Positions 17,744 through 25,472 of a stretch of DNA of 34,995 nucleotides are shown piece by piece (position 1 is the first letter of the stretch; each line of letters opens with the position of its first letter). Origin of the DNA: Cellulomonas sp. ACRRI (lineage in GTDB: Bacteria > Actinomycetota > Actinomycetes > Actinomycetales > Cellulomonadaceae); NCBI RefSeq assembly GCF_022346185.1, contig NZ_JAKRMS010000030.1, positions 1-34,995 on the forward strand, read 5' to 3'. The translations under genes and the position numbers were made by a program. The notes beneath the pieces are model-generated. The model was not told where the DNA came from. It worked only from the letters and a program-made list of their open reading frames with translations, and did not search any database.

Positions 17744-18646
17744 TCAGTCCAGGGGGACGGGGGCCGGCGTCGCCGCCGGGGCGGCGGACGGCGCTCGGCG
17801 TCCCGCCGACCAGACCGCGCCCGCGCCCGCCAGCACCACCAGGGCGATGCCGCCGAGCGCCGCCACGGGGAGCCGGTCGCCGAGCGCGACGGCCCCCACC
17901 AGCGCCGCCATCGCCGGGTCGACCGCGAACAGCGTGCCGACCACCCGTGCGCCCGCCAGCCGGGCGGCCTGGAAGTCCAGCGAGAAGGCCAGGGCGACGC
18001 CGATCAACCCGGACAGCACCAGCGGTGCGACGTGCCCGGGCTCCAGCGCCGGGGCCTGCGCCACCTGGAACGGCGACAGCAGCAGGGCGCCGACCGCGAC
18101 CGACAGCGCGAGGTCGCCCAGCCCGCCGGACCCCGAGCCGACCCGGCCGGCGAGCACCGTGTACCCCCCGAACGCGGCGGCCGCGCCGAGGCCGAGCCCG
18201 ACGCCGACGGGGTCCAGCCCGCCGGTCGGGGCGCCGACGACCAGGACCACGCCGGCGAGCGCGACGACGGGCAGCAGCCGGGAGCGCCCGGCGGAGGCGA
18301 CCGCCGCGACCGCGAGCGGTCCGCAGAACTCCAGCGTGACGGCGACGCCGAGCGGGATGCGGTCGAGCGCGGCGTAGAACAGCACGTTCATCGCGGCCAT
18401 CGCGACGCCGTACAGGGCGATGCCGGCCCAGGCGCGCCGGTCGCGCCCGCGCAGCGCGGGCCGCGTCAGCACGAGCAGGACGAGCGCGGCGGCGGTCATC
18501 CGGTAGCCGGACACCGCGAGCGTGCCCAGCTGGCCGAACGCGGACGAGGCGAGCGCGGCCGAGACCTGCACGGACGCGGAGCCGACCAGGACGAAGGCGG
18601 CGGCGGTGAGGGCGCGCGGGCGCGCGCCGAGGGGGAACGAGAGCAT
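17744..18646 (-). CDS. EamA-family (DMT) transporter
   Basis: A 300-residue protein with ten hydrophobic segments arranged as two EamA repeats, resembling the RhtA/YdcZ-type amino-acid or metabolite exporters of the drug/metabolite superfamily. Recognisable parts are LYGVAMAAMNVLFYAALDRIPLGVAVTLEF at the end of repeat 1 and RVVGTLFAVDPAMAALVGAVALGD near the end of repeat 2. The ATG at 18646 is preceded by TGAGGA 5 nt upstream. The Ala/Pro tail after the last span is non-conserved. Substrate unknown. It stands alone on the minus strand with strong hairpins on both sides. Confidence 0.88.
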   Translation of the reverse strand: MLSFPLGARPRALTAAAFVLVGSASVQVSAALASSAFGQLGTLAVSGYRMTAAALVLLVLTRPALRGRDRRAWAGIALYGVAMAAMNVLFYAALDRIPLGVAVTLEFCGPLAVAAVASAGRSRLLPVVALAGVVLVVGAPTGGLDPVGVGLGLGAAAAFGGYTVLAGRVGSGSGGLGDLALSVAVGALLLSPFQVAQAPALEPGHVAPLVLSGLIGVALAFSLDFQAARLAGARVVGTLFAVDPAMAALVGAVALGDRLPVAALGGIALVVLAGAGAVWSAGRRAPSAAPAATPAPVPLD

Positions 18647-18665
18647 GGGGGTCCTCAGCGGGACG

Positions 18666-18684
18666 GCCCGCCGGTGCGGCGGGC
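18666..18684. other. 8-bp GC hairpin upstream of the EamA gene
   Basis: GCCCGCCG and CGGCGGGC form a perfect stem closed by GTG. It sits about 20-38 nt upstream of the EamA start, in its likely 5' leader. The rest of the gap 18647-18912 shows only further GC-rich short dyads and no credible gene. Confidence 0.45.
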
Positions 18685-18912
18685 GGTGGTCGGGGTGCCG
18701 GCGCGGCACGTCGACGCGGGCGTCGGTCGTGCCGGGGTCAGGCCCCGGGCCCCCGGCGCGGGGCGCAGCCCCGGTTGCTCATCGGATCCATGCCGGGAGC
18801 GTACGTCCCGGTCGCGGACCGCCCCGAGGGCGTCCGCATGGCGGGCGGGCCGTCGGGCGCCGTGCCGTCGTGCCGTCGCTGCCGCGCCGGCGGCCCGCCC
18901 GCCGCGTCCCGG

Positions 18913-19284
18913 TCAGGCGGCCGCGGCCCGCGGGATGTCGTCGACCGAGGTGTACACCGGGATGCCGCGCCGCCGCGCGATCGCGACGTCGTCGTCGGCG
19001 CCCGCCGACTCCCCGGGCAGCCGGAGCACCGCGTCGCAGTGGGCGAGCAGCCGCTCGGCGGTGGGGTGGAGCACCTCCTGTGCGCGCGGGTCGGTCGGGC
19101 CGTCGGCGCCCATGCCCGCGAGCACGGGCAGCGCCACCCACTCGCCGATCATCGGCACGTGCCCGCGCTCGAAGATCGGCCAGGCCGCCTCCTCGAGGCG
19201 GCGGAGGTTGGCGGCCATGGCGGTGGGGTCGCCGCCGGTCCCGGACTGGTAGGGGCCGGCGATGAGGATCAGCTGTGGAGTCAT
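18913..19284 (-). CDS. small nucleoside 2-deoxyribosyltransferase-like protein (DUF4406 type)
   Basis: A 123-residue cytoplasmic protein. It opens with LILIAGPYQSGTGGDP and has DAVLRLPGESAGADDDVAIARRRGIPVYTS near the C-terminus, a pattern shared with the nucleoside 2-deoxyribosyltransferase/DUF4406 fold (a beta-strand followed by a Gly-rich phosphate loop, then a SxGxxxE-like site, here SAGADDD). The middle block HVPMIGEWVALPVL is conserved in actinobacterial relatives as I recall them. The enzymatic substrate is unknown. ATG at 19284 has a TATGGT box 6 nt upstream and no Shine-Dalgarno. It is divergent from the DeoR-type regulator, with 76 bp between them. Confidence 0.72.
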   Translation of the reverse strand: MTPQLILIAGPYQSGTGGDPTAMAANLRRLEEAAWPIFERGHVPMIGEWVALPVLAGMGADGPTDPRAQEVLHPTAERLLAHCDAVLRLPGESAGADDDVAIARRRGIPVYTSVDDIPRAAAA

Positions 19285-19290
19285 GCCCCG

Positions 19291-19296
19291 ACCATA
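19291..19296 (-). promoter_or_regulatory. putative leaderless -10 box of the DUF4406-type gene (TATGGT)
   Basis: On the minus strand TATGGT ends 6 nt before the ATG at 19284, with only CGGGGC between, so no ribosome-binding site fits. Confidence 0.5.
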
Positions 19297-19298
19297 AC

Positions 19299-19317
19299 GC
19301 GCAAAACCGTGCAAGAC
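19299..19317. promoter_or_regulatory. paired direct repeats, candidate DeoR-family operator
   Basis: GCGCAAAAC and GTGCAAGAC are 9-mers matching at 7 positions, exactly 10 bp apart (one helical turn), in the gap between the divergent deoxyribosyltransferase-like and DeoR genes. DeoR-family proteins commonly bind such repeats near their own gene. They lie directly upstream of the TATGGT box. Confidence 0.4.
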
Positions 19318-19360
19318 TAGGCAGCACCAGGGAGGACCGGGCGAGGACGAGGAGACGCGG

Positions 19361-20119
19361 ATGCTGCCGGCACAGCGACGGGACGAGCTGCTGCGCGTGC
19401 TGGGCGCCGAGGGGCGCGTGGTCGCCAAGGACGCCGCCGAGCGGCTCGGGCTGTCCGAGGACACCGTGCGCCGCGACCTGCGCGAGATGGCGGCCGCCGG
19501 CCTGTGCCAGCGGGTGTACGGGGGCGCGCTGCCGGTGTCGCCCGCGCTCGCCGACTACGCGGGCCGGCGCACCGTCGCCGTCGAGAACAAGGACCGGGTG
19601 GCCCGCCGCGCGGCCGCGCTCGTCCGCCCGGGCAGCACCGCGATCCTCGACGGCGGGACCACGGCGCTCGCCGTCGCCCGCGCGCTGCCGCCCGACCTGC
19701 GGGCCACGGTCGTGACGCACAGCCCGACCGTCGCCGCGGCGCTCGCGGAGCACCCGACGGTCGAGGTGCTGGTGCTCGGCGGCCGGCTGTACAAGCACTC
19801 GGTCGTGGCGTCCGGGGCGATGCTCGCCGAGGCGGCCGCGGGCGTGTGGGCGGACGTGTTCCTCCTCGGCGTCACCGGCGTGCACCCGGAGGCGGGCCTC
19901 ACCACCGGCGACGCCGAGGAGGCCGCGACCAAGCGGGCGCTCGCGCGGCGCGCGGGGGACACCTACGTGCTGGCCAGCGCGGAGAAGATCGGCGCCGCGT
20001 CGCCGTTCCGGGTGCTGCCGCTGGACGAGGTGGCCGGGGTGGTCACCGACGTCGACCTCGCGGACCCGGCGGCGCGGGCGCTCGCGGACGCGGGGGTGCC
20101 GCTCGTGGCGGCGGGCTGA
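19361..20119 (+). CDS. DeoR-family transcriptional regulator
   Basis: A 252-residue regulator. The N-terminal winged helix reads QRRDELLRVLGAEGRV, then AAERLGLSEDTVRRDLREM (residues about 5-48). The DeoR sensor domain starts near residue 75 and carries the phosphosugar-binding blocks DGGTTALAVARAL and LGGRLYKHSVVASG, then LGVTGVHPEAGLTTGD. These proteins repress sugar or nucleoside genes and release on a phosphosugar effector, which is not identifiable here. ATG at 19361 has GAGGAG about 6 nt upstream. It is divergent from the deoxyribosyltransferase-like gene, its likeliest target besides itself. Confidence 0.92.
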   Translation: MLPAQRRDELLRVLGAEGRVVAKDAAERLGLSEDTVRRDLREMAAAGLCQRVYGGALPVSPALADYAGRRTVAVENKDRVARRAAALVRPGSTAILDGGTTALAVARALPPDLRATVVTHSPTVAAALAEHPTVEVLVLGGRLYKHSVVASGAMLAEAAAGVWADVFLLGVTGVHPEAGLTTGDAEEAATKRALARRAGDTYVLASAEKIGAASPFRVLPLDEVAGVVTDVDLADPAARALADAGVPLVAAG

Positions 20120-20126
20120 CCGCCCG

Positions 20127-21053
20127 TCAGGCGCGCGTGCGGAACGTCAGCAGGTACCGCGTCGTCCCGGCGGCGAGCAGCGCCGCGCCCAGCATGTGCA
20201 GCAGCACCAGCAGGATCGGCAGGTCGGTCGCGACCTGCACGTACCCGATGACGCCCTGCAGCGCGACGAGCCCGACCATCACCCAGCCGCGTCGGCGCAG
20301 CAGGCGGGGCCCGCGCCGGTTCAGCCACAGCAGCGCGGCGAGCACGGCGACGAACAGCCACACGGACGCGGCGTGCACCCGGGCCATCAGGTACGGGTCG
20401 ACGGCGATCCGGTAGCCGACCTCCTCGTCGCCCGAGTGCGGCCCGGCGCCGGTGGTGATCACACCGAGCGTGAGCACGACGGCCACCAGCACCGCGAGCA
20501 CGGGCGCGAGCCGCCGGGACCACGGCCCGACGACGGGGATCCGCGGCCCGTCGCCCTCGCGGCTGCGGTGCACCAGCAGCGTCGAGGCCGCGACCAGCGC
20601 CATCGACACCAGGAAGTGCAGGCTCACCCACGCCGGGTGCAGGTGCAGCAGGACGACCACGCCGCCGATGAGCGCCTGCGCCACGACTCCCGCCAGCGGC
20701 GCGAACCCGAGCCAGCGGTACGCGGCCGACCGGTCGCGGTCGAACCAGACGAGCAGCGCGACGGCGACCGCGATGACGCCGAGGACTCCGGTGAGGGTGC
20801 GGTTCCCGAACTCGACGTACTGGTGGTAGGTCGTCTCCGGGTGGAACGCGGCGGTGAACTGCCCGGGCTCGCACTGCGGCCACGTCGAGCAGCCCAGGCC
20901 GGAGCCGGTGAGCCGGACGGCCCCGCCCGTGACGACGATGCCGATCTGCGCCACCAGGTTCGCCACCAGGACGGGGTGGGTCAGGCGCTCCCGCCACGCC
21001 GCGAACCGGGTGGGCGCGGGGCTGACGGGGGCGGCGGCGACGTCGGGGCTCAC
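20127..21053 (-). CDS. ctaA: heme A synthase (COX15/CtaA)
   Basis: A 308-residue membrane protein with eight hydrophobic spans. The substrate-site signature GGAVRLTGSGLGCSTWPQC (residues about 44-62) holds the paired Cys residues of the bacterial type, and heme-ligand His residues occur in YHQYVEFGNR, HLHPAWVSLHF, ARVHAASVW and LLHMLGA. It oxidises heme O to heme A for the aa3 oxidase. The GTG at 21053 has a TAGGCT box 7 nt upstream. Location beside an ABC exporter and the suf operon matches M. tuberculosis Rv1456c. It ends 7 bp from the convergent DeoR gene. Confidence 0.95.
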   Translation of the reverse strand: MSPDVAAAPVSPAPTRFAAWRERLTHPVLVANLVAQIGIVVTGGAVRLTGSGLGCSTWPQCEPGQFTAAFHPETTYHQYVEFGNRTLTGVLGVIAVAVALLVWFDRDRSAAYRWLGFAPLAGVVAQALIGGVVVLLHLHPAWVSLHFLVSMALVAASTLLVHRSREGDGPRIPVVGPWSRRLAPVLAVLVAVVLTLGVITTGAGPHSGDEEVGYRIAVDPYLMARVHAASVWLFVAVLAALLWLNRRGPRLLRRRGWVMVGLVALQGVIGYVQVATDLPILLVLLHMLGAALLAAGTTRYLLTFRTRA

Positions 21054-21060
21054 GGCGACA

Positions 21061-21066
21061 AGCCTA
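21061..21066 (-). promoter_or_regulatory. putative leaderless -10 box of ctaA (TAGGCT)
   Basis: On the minus strand TAGGCT ends 7 nt before the GTG at 21053. No Shine-Dalgarno precedes the start. Confidence 0.5.
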
Positions 21067-21140
21067 CGGTCCGGCGCGCGTCCCTCGTGCGCGCGCTCAC
21101 GAGGTCTTGGTCACGCGGCTCCCGGCTCCCGCAGCCGCGC

Positions 21141-21208
21141 CGAGGCAGGACCCTCGCCGCGAGGTAGGGCCTTCCTGGGTCCTACCTCGGCGCGGAGCTC
21201 CTATCTCG
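21141..21208. repeat. 68-bp imperfect palindrome of four 9-bp units
   Basis: CGAGGYAGG occurs at 21141-21149 and 21160-21168, and its reverse complement CCTAYCTCG at 21181-21189 and 21200-21208. Both pairs have a 19-bp period and face each other across a 12-bp centre; the arms (28 bp each) match at 21 of 28 positions by eye. The inner 9-bp stem is perfect. It lies between the ABC permease stop (21273) and ctaA (21053), both on the minus strand, so it could end the ABC transcript, sit upstream of ctaA, or be a dispersed extragenic palindrome. Confidence 0.75.
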
Positions 21209-21216
21209 CGACGCAC

Positions 21217-21254
21217 GCGCCTCTCGGCGACGGGCGCGCCTCTCGGCGACGGGC
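21217..21254. repeat. perfect 19-bp tandem duplication
   Basis: GCGCCTCTCGGCGACGGGC occurs twice, at 21217-21235 and 21236-21254. The period equals that of the adjacent palindrome units, and its CCTCTCGGCGA core resembles CCTAYCTCGGCG, so both may be one degenerate array. The whole 219-bp gap between ctaA and the ABC permease is occupied by this repeat-rich DNA. Confidence 0.85.
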
Positions 21255-21272
21255 GCCTGGGCGGAGCCGGGG

Positions 21273-22064
21273 TCAGGAGGACCAGCGGAACCAGCGGCGC
21301 ACCGCCGCGGCGAGGACCAGCGCCCACGCGGCCAGCGCCGCCAGGTGCGCGGCCGGGAAGGCCCCGTCGACGAGCGACGCGCGCAGCGCCTCGCCCAGCG
21401 CGCCCGGCGGCAGCCACTGCGCGACGGACGCCCACCACCCGGGCAGGTCCGCCACCGGCAGCACCAGCCCGCCGACGACCGCCAGCACCACGAGCAGGAG
21501 GTTGGCCACCGCCAGCACCGCCTCCGCGCGCAGCGTGCCCGCGAGCAGCAGCGCCAGGGCGGTGAACGCGGCGACGCCGAGCAGCAGCGCGAGCACCGCG
21601 CCGGGCAGCCCGGCCGGGTCGGGCCGCCAGCCGAGCGCGAGGCCCGTCGCCGACACCACGACGACCTGCAGCGCCGCGACCGCGAGCACGGCGAGCGCCT
21701 TGCCGGCGAGCAGCCCGCCCCGCCCGAGCGGGGTCGTCGCGAGCAGCCGCAGCACCCCGTTGCGGCGGTCGAACGCGGTCGCGATCGCCTGGGAGGTCAG
21801 CGAGCCCGCCATGACGGCGAGGCCGAGGACGCCGGGGGTGACCACGTCGATCCGCTCGGCGTCGCCGAGGCCGACGTCGAGGAACGACCCCCGCCCGAGG
21901 GCGATCAGCGCCACCACCGGGATGATCAGCGTGACGAGCAGCTGCTCGCCGTTGCGGAGGACCGCCAGGGTCTCGAAACCGGCCTGGGCCCGCACCCGGC
22001 GCCCGGCCGGTGCGGCGCGGTCCGCCCTGGCGGCGGGGGTGTCGGCGGCGGCGGGCGCGGTCAT
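21273..22064 (-). CDS. ABC transporter permease (ABC-2 family; Rv1457c-like)
   Basis: A 263-residue permease with six hydrophobic spans, a soluble N-terminus (PAGRRVRAQAGFETLAVLRNGEQLL) and the RRNGVLRLLATTPLGRGGLLAGKALA coupling region typical of ABC-2 subunits. The ATG at 22064 overlaps the ATPase stop (ATGA). Together with the ATPase it occupies the place of Rv1457c/Rv1458c between ctaA and sufR. Substrate unknown; the position beside heme A and Fe-S genes is conserved across actinobacteria, but whether it exports a heme- or cluster-related compound is speculation. Confidence 0.9.
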   Translation of the reverse strand: MTAPAAADTPAARADRAAPAGRRVRAQAGFETLAVLRNGEQLLVTLIIPVVALIALGRGSFLDVGLGDAERIDVVTPGVLGLAVMAGSLTSQAIATAFDRRNGVLRLLATTPLGRGGLLAGKALAVLAVAALQVVVVSATGLALGWRPDPAGLPGAVLALLLGVAAFTALALLLAGTLRAEAVLAVANLLLVVLAVVGGLVLPVADLPGWWASVAQWLPPGALGEALRASLVDGAFPAAHLAALAAWALVLAAAVRRWFRWSS

Positions 22065-23011
22065 CGCAGGTTCCGTCCGGTCAGGTCGAGGAACACGTCC
22101 TCGAGGGTGCGGCGCCCGACGTCCACCCGGGCCAGCAGCACGTCGCGGTCGGCGCACCAGGCGGCGAGCGCGGCCACCAGGGCCGGGGTCGCGGGGGAGT
22201 CGACCGCGTAGGACCCGGGTCCGGTCTCGGTCACGGCGGCGCTCGCCGGGGCCCCGGCCGGGGTCAGGGCGGCGCCCAGCGCCGCGAGGTCGAGCCCCGG
22301 TGCGGTCCGGAAGGTCAGCGTCGAGGAGTCGGCCCCCGCGAGGAGCGCCGGCACCGACCCGTGGGCGATGACGCGCCCGTGGTCGACGACCGCGACCTCG
22401 TCGGCCAGCGCCTCCGCCTCGTCCATCAGGTGGGTGGTCAGCAGCACCGCCACGCCGTCGGACCGCAGCTCCTCGACCAGCGACCACACGGCGCGGCGCG
22501 CCTGCGGGTCCATCCCGGCCGACGGCTCGTCCAGGAACACGACGTCCGGGCGCCCCACCACGGCGGTCGCCAGCGCGAGCCGCTGCCGCTGGCCGCCGGA
22601 CAGCCGGCGGACCGTCGTCCGGGCGAACGGGGTCAGGCCGAGCCGCTCGGCGAGCTCCCCGACGTCTCGCGGCCGGGCGTACATCGCGGCGACGTGCCGC
22701 AGCACGCCGAGCGAGGGCACGCCGGTCGGCAGGCCCGCGTCCTGCAGCATCACGCCGACCCGCGGACGCAGCGCGCCGGCGTCCGCGACGGGGTCCAGCC
22801 CCAGGACGCGCACGGTCCCGCCGTCCGGGGTGCGCAGGCCCTCGCAGCACTCGACGGTGGTGGTCTTGCCCGCGCCGTTCGGGCCGAGCACCGCGGTCAC
22901 CCGTCCGGGGGACGCGTGCAGGTCGAGCCCGTCGACCACGGCACGGCCGTCGTACCGCTTGACGAGCCCGCGCACCTCGACGGCGGGCGGGGAGGAGGTC
23001 TGGCCGAGCAC
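22061..23011 (-). CDS. ABC transporter ATP-binding protein (Rv1458c-like)
   Basis: A 316-residue ATPase: Walker A GPNGAGKTTT near residue 43, Q-loop VGVMLQDAGLP, signature LSGGQRQRLALA near residue 136 and Walker B VVFLDEPSAGMDPQ near residue 156. The C-terminus contains the R-T-L-E-D-V-F-L-D-L-T-G pattern (RRTLEDVFLDLTG), as in DrrA-type ATPases. The GTG at 23011 has a TACACT box 6 nt upstream. It is divergent from sufR, and the shared 185-bp gap carries the operators described below. Confidence 0.93.
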   Translation of the reverse strand: MLGQTSSPPAVEVRGLVKRYDGRAVVDGLDLHASPGRVTAVLGPNGAGKTTTVECCEGLRTPDGGTVRVLGLDPVADAGALRPRVGVMLQDAGLPTGVPSLGVLRHVAAMYARPRDVGELAERLGLTPFARTTVRRLSGGQRQRLALATAVVGRPDVVFLDEPSAGMDPQARRAVWSLVEELRSDGVAVLLTTHLMDEAEALADEVAVVDHGRVIAHGSVPALLAGADSSTLTFRTAPGLDLAALGAALTPAGAPASAAVTETGPGSYAVDSPATPALVAALAAWCADRDVLLARVDVGRRTLEDVFLDLTGRNLR

Positions 23012-23017
23012 CCCGCG

Positions 23018-23023
23018 AGTGTA
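23018..23023 (-). promoter_or_regulatory. putative leaderless -10 box of the ABC exporter divergent from sufR (TACACT)
   Basis: On the minus strand TACACT ends 6 nt before the GTG at 23011. The iron-box-like sequence at 23046-23064 would cover or abut its -35 region. Confidence 0.5.
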
Positions 23024-23045
23024 GGGGGCGCAGCCTCGGGTGCGG

Positions 23046-23064
23046 TGTGGTGAGGCTGACCTTG
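23046..23064. promoter_or_regulatory. DtxR/IdeR-like iron box between ABC exporter and sufR
   Basis: TGTGGTGAGGCTGACCTTG matches 14 of 19 positions of the classical iron box TTAGGTTAGGCTAACCTAA (allowing A/T and G/C choices), including the GGT-AGGCT-ACCT core. It is centred between the divergent promoters and overlaps a TTGCTT that could act as a -35 toward sufR. Iron control of the Suf operon by DtxR is, as I recall, reported in Corynebacterium; here it is a prediction. Confidence 0.5.
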
Positions 23065-23080
23065 CTTGCCAGGACTTATT

Positions 23081-23102
23081 TCGGCAACAAGGATGTTGCC
23101 GA
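23081..23102. promoter_or_regulatory. candidate SufR operator (perfect 8-6-8 dyad)
   Basis: TCGGCAAC and GTTGCCGA form perfect arms around the spacer AAGGAT. The core CAAC-N6-GTTG is the consensus described for cyanobacterial SufR. The dyad is 95 bp upstream of sufR, and its spacer coincides with a possible -10 (TTGCCA at 23066, 17 bp, AAGGAT at 23089), so binding would repress the operon. Confidence 0.65.
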
Positions 23103-23107
23103 TATCG

Positions 23108-23127
23108 GGAGCCCTCGTCGGGGCTCC
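23108..23127 (+). other. 7-bp hairpin in the sufR leader
   Basis: GGAGCCC and GGGCTCC pair around a 6-nt loop just after the operator, within the predicted 5' leader of sufR. A second, weaker stem (GGACC at 23131, GGTCC at 23148) follows. Confidence 0.4.
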
Positions 23128-23196
23128 GCGGGACCGGGCCCGACGGGGGTCCGCCCCGCGACCCAGCCGTGCAGCAGCGAACCGGAGGTGTGTGCC

Positions 23197-23979
23197 ATGA
23201 GCGCGACCACGCCGGGGACCGCAGCCGCGCCGGAGGCCGACTGCGTCACCGAGGCCACCGACCCGGCCGGGCGCCCCGCCCGCCCCGCGGAGCACGAGTC
23301 CGAGGCCGAGGCCGGGACCCGCCGCCGGGTGCTCGACCTGATCGCGGCCGACGGCCCGGTGTCCGCGGCCGAGCTGGCCGCCGAGCTCGACCTGACCGCC
23401 GCCGCCGTCCGCCGGCACCTCGCGGTGCTGGAGGGCGAGCAGCAGATCGGGGTCCACGACGGCGGCGCCGTCGGGCCCGCCCGGCGCGGGCGCCCCGCCA
23501 AGCGCTACGTCGTGACCGCGGCCGGCCAGGCGGCGCTGAGCCAGCAGTACTCCGAGCTGGCGTCGCAGGCGCTGCGGTTCGTCGCCGAGATCGGCGGCGC
23601 GGACGCGGTGCGCAGCTTCGCCGAGAAGCGGGTCCGCGACCTCGAGGTCCGGCACGCCGACGCGCTGGCGGAGGCGGGCGACGACCCGGTCCGCCGGGCC
23701 CAGGTGCTCGCCGACGGGCTCGCGGTCGACGGGTTCGCGGCCACCGCGCGCCCCGTGCCCGGCGGCCACGCCATCCAGCTGTGCCAGGGCCACTGCCCGG
23801 TGCAGGACGTCGCGCGCGAGTTCCCCGAGCTCTGCGAGGCGGAGGCGCACGCCTTCTCCCGCATGCTCGGCGTCCACGTGCAGCGGCTCGCGACGCTGGC
23901 CCGCGGCGGCCACGTCTGCACCACGAACATCCCGATCGTGCCGGTGCGCCGGTCCGCGACCGGCACCGACCGACCCTGA
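23197..23979 (+). CDS. sufR: SufR: Fe-S cluster-sensing repressor of the suf operon
   Basis: A 260-residue winged-helix regulator. The HTH ([26 protein letters not shown], then [14 protein letters not shown]) is at residues about 42-90. C-terminal cysteines at 196, 200, 213 and 241 (LCQGHCP, ELCEAE, HVCTTN) provide cluster ligands; the spacing of 200, 213 and 241 matches what I recall of mycobacterial SufR. As an apo- or holo-protein it would sense Fe-S demand and control its own operon. ATG at 23197 has GGAGG 8 nt upstream; the same frame is open further upstream across the promoter dyad, but that part cannot be coding. The first 35 residues are an acidic, Ala/Pro-rich extension. Confidence 0.93.
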   Translation: MSATTPGTAAAPEADCVTEATDPAGRPARPAEHESEAEAGTRRRVLDLIAADGPVSAAELAAELDLTAAAVRRHLAVLEGEQQIGVHDGGAVGPARRGRPAKRYVVTAAGQAALSQQYSELASQALRFVAEIGGADAVRSFAEKRVRDLEVRHADALAEAGDDPVRRAQVLADGLAVDGFAATARPVPGGHAIQLCQGHCPVQDVAREFPELCEAEAHAFSRMLGVHVQRLATLARGGHVCTTNIPIVPVRRSATGTDRP

Positions 23980-24023
23980 GCCCCCCGAACCCGACCCCCG
24001 TGCACCCGCGGAAGGACGATGAG

Positions 24024-25472
24024 ATGACGACGACCGACCCCGGCCGCCCCGCTGCGGCCGAGCCGATGAGCCAGGACGAGGCCATCGCCTCGATCGGCAC
24101 CTACGGCTACGGCTGGCACGACGCCGACGACGCGGGCGCCACGGCGCAGCGCGGCCTGTCGGAGGACGTCGTGCGCAACATCTCGGCGCTGAAGGACGAG
24201 CCCGAGTGGATGCTGAAGACCCGCCTGAAGGCGCTGCGCCTGTTCGACAAGAAGCCGATGCCCTGGTGGGGCGCGGACCTGTCGGGCATCGACTTCGACA
24301 ACATCAAGTACTTCGTCCGGTCGACGGAGAAGCAGGCGACGTCCTGGGAGGAGCTCCCGGAGGACATCAAGGACACCTACGACCGCCTGGGCATCCCGGA
24401 GGCCGAGAAGCAGCGCCTGGTCGGCGGCGTCGCCGCGCAGTACGAGTCCGAGGTCGTCTACCACCAGATCCAGGAGGACCTGGAGCGGCAGGGCGTCATC
24501 TTCGTCGACACCGACACCGGCCTGCGCGAGTACCCCGAGCTGTTCGAGCAGTACTTCGGCTCGGTCATCCCCCCGGGCGACAACAAGTTCGCGTCGCTGA
24601 ACACCGCCGTGTGGTCGGGCGGCTCGTTCGTCTACGTGCCGCCGGGCGTGCACGTCGAGATCCCGCTGCAGGCCTACTTCCGGATCAACACCGAGAACAT
24701 GGGCCAGTTCGAGCGGACGCTGATCATCGCGGACGAGGGCTCGTACGTGCACTACGTCGAGGGCTGCACCGCGCCGATCTACCAGTCGGACTCGCTGCAC
24801 TCCGCGGTCGTCGAGATCATCGTGAAGAAGAACGCCCGCGTGCGGTACACGACGATCCAGAACTGGTCGAACAACGTCTACAACCTCGTGACCAAGCGGG
24901 CGACCGCGGCCGAGGGCGCGACGATGGAGTGGGTCGACGGCAACATCGGCTCCAAGGTCACCATGAAGTACCCGGCGATCTACCTGCTGGGCGAGCACGC
25001 CCGCGGCGAGACGCTGTCCATCGCCTTCGCGGGCGAGGGCCAGCACCAGGACGCCGGCTGCAAGATGGTGCACGCCGCGCCGCACACCTCGTCGTCGATC
25101 GTGTCGAAGTCGGTGGCCCGCGGCGGCGGCCGGACGTCGTACCGCGGCCTGGTGCAGGTGCTCGAGGGGGCGTCGCACTCGGCGTCCAACGTGCTCTGCG
25201 ACGCGCTGCTGGTCGACCAGATCTCCCGCTCGGACACCTACCCGTACGTCGACGTCCGCGAGGACGACGTGTCGATGGGGCACGAGGCCACGGTCTCCCG
25301 CGTGTCCGAGGACCAGCTGTTCTACCTGATGTCCCGCGGCATGACCGAGACCGAGGCCATGGCGATGATCGTGCGCGGGTTCGTCGAGCCCATCGCGCGC
25401 GAGCTGCCCATGGAGTACGCCCTCGAGCTGAACCGCCTGATCGAGCTGCAGATGGAAGGGGCCGTCGGCTGA
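24024..25472 (+). CDS. sufB: Fe-S cluster assembly scaffold SufB
   Basis: A 482-residue SufB, the core of the SufBC2D scaffold. The conserved runs are [10 protein letters not shown] near residue 31, [13 protein letters not shown] near residue 91, the right-handed parallel beta-helix region from about 150, and [11 protein letters not shown] near the C-terminus. The conserved Cys is in [10 protein letters not shown], and His/Glu ligands are in the same region. Unlike the M. tuberculosis protein it is not interrupted by an intein. ATG at 24024 has GGAAGGA upstream. The stop overlaps sufD by one base (TGATG). Confidence 0.97.
   Translation: MTTTDPGRPAAAEPMSQDEAIASIGTYGYGWHDADDAGATAQRGLSEDVVRNISALKDEPEWMLKTRLKALRLFDKKPMPWWGADLSGIDFDNIKYFVRSTEKQATSWEELPEDIKDTYDRLGIPEAEKQRLVGGVAAQYESEVVYHQIQEDLERQGVIFVDTDTGLREYPELFEQYFGSVIPPGDNKFASLNTAVWSGGSFVYVPPGVHVEIPLQAYFRINTENMGQFERTLIIADEGSYVHYVEGCTAPIYQSDSLHSAVVEIIVKKNARVRYTTIQNWSNNVYNLVTKRATAAEGATMEWVDGNIGSKVTMKYPAIYLLGEHARGETLSIAFAGEGQHQDAGCKMVHAAPHTSSSIVSKSVARGGGRTSYRGLVQVLEGASHSASNVLCDALLVDQISRSDTYPYVDVREDDVSMGHEATVSRVSEDQLFYLMSRGMTETEAMAMIVRGFVEPIARELPMEYALELNRLIELQMEGAVG

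Noticed and set aside
24024..25472. Search for an intein in SufB, as in M. tuberculosis
   Set aside because: The protein is 482 residues with uninterrupted family motifs; no insertion is present.
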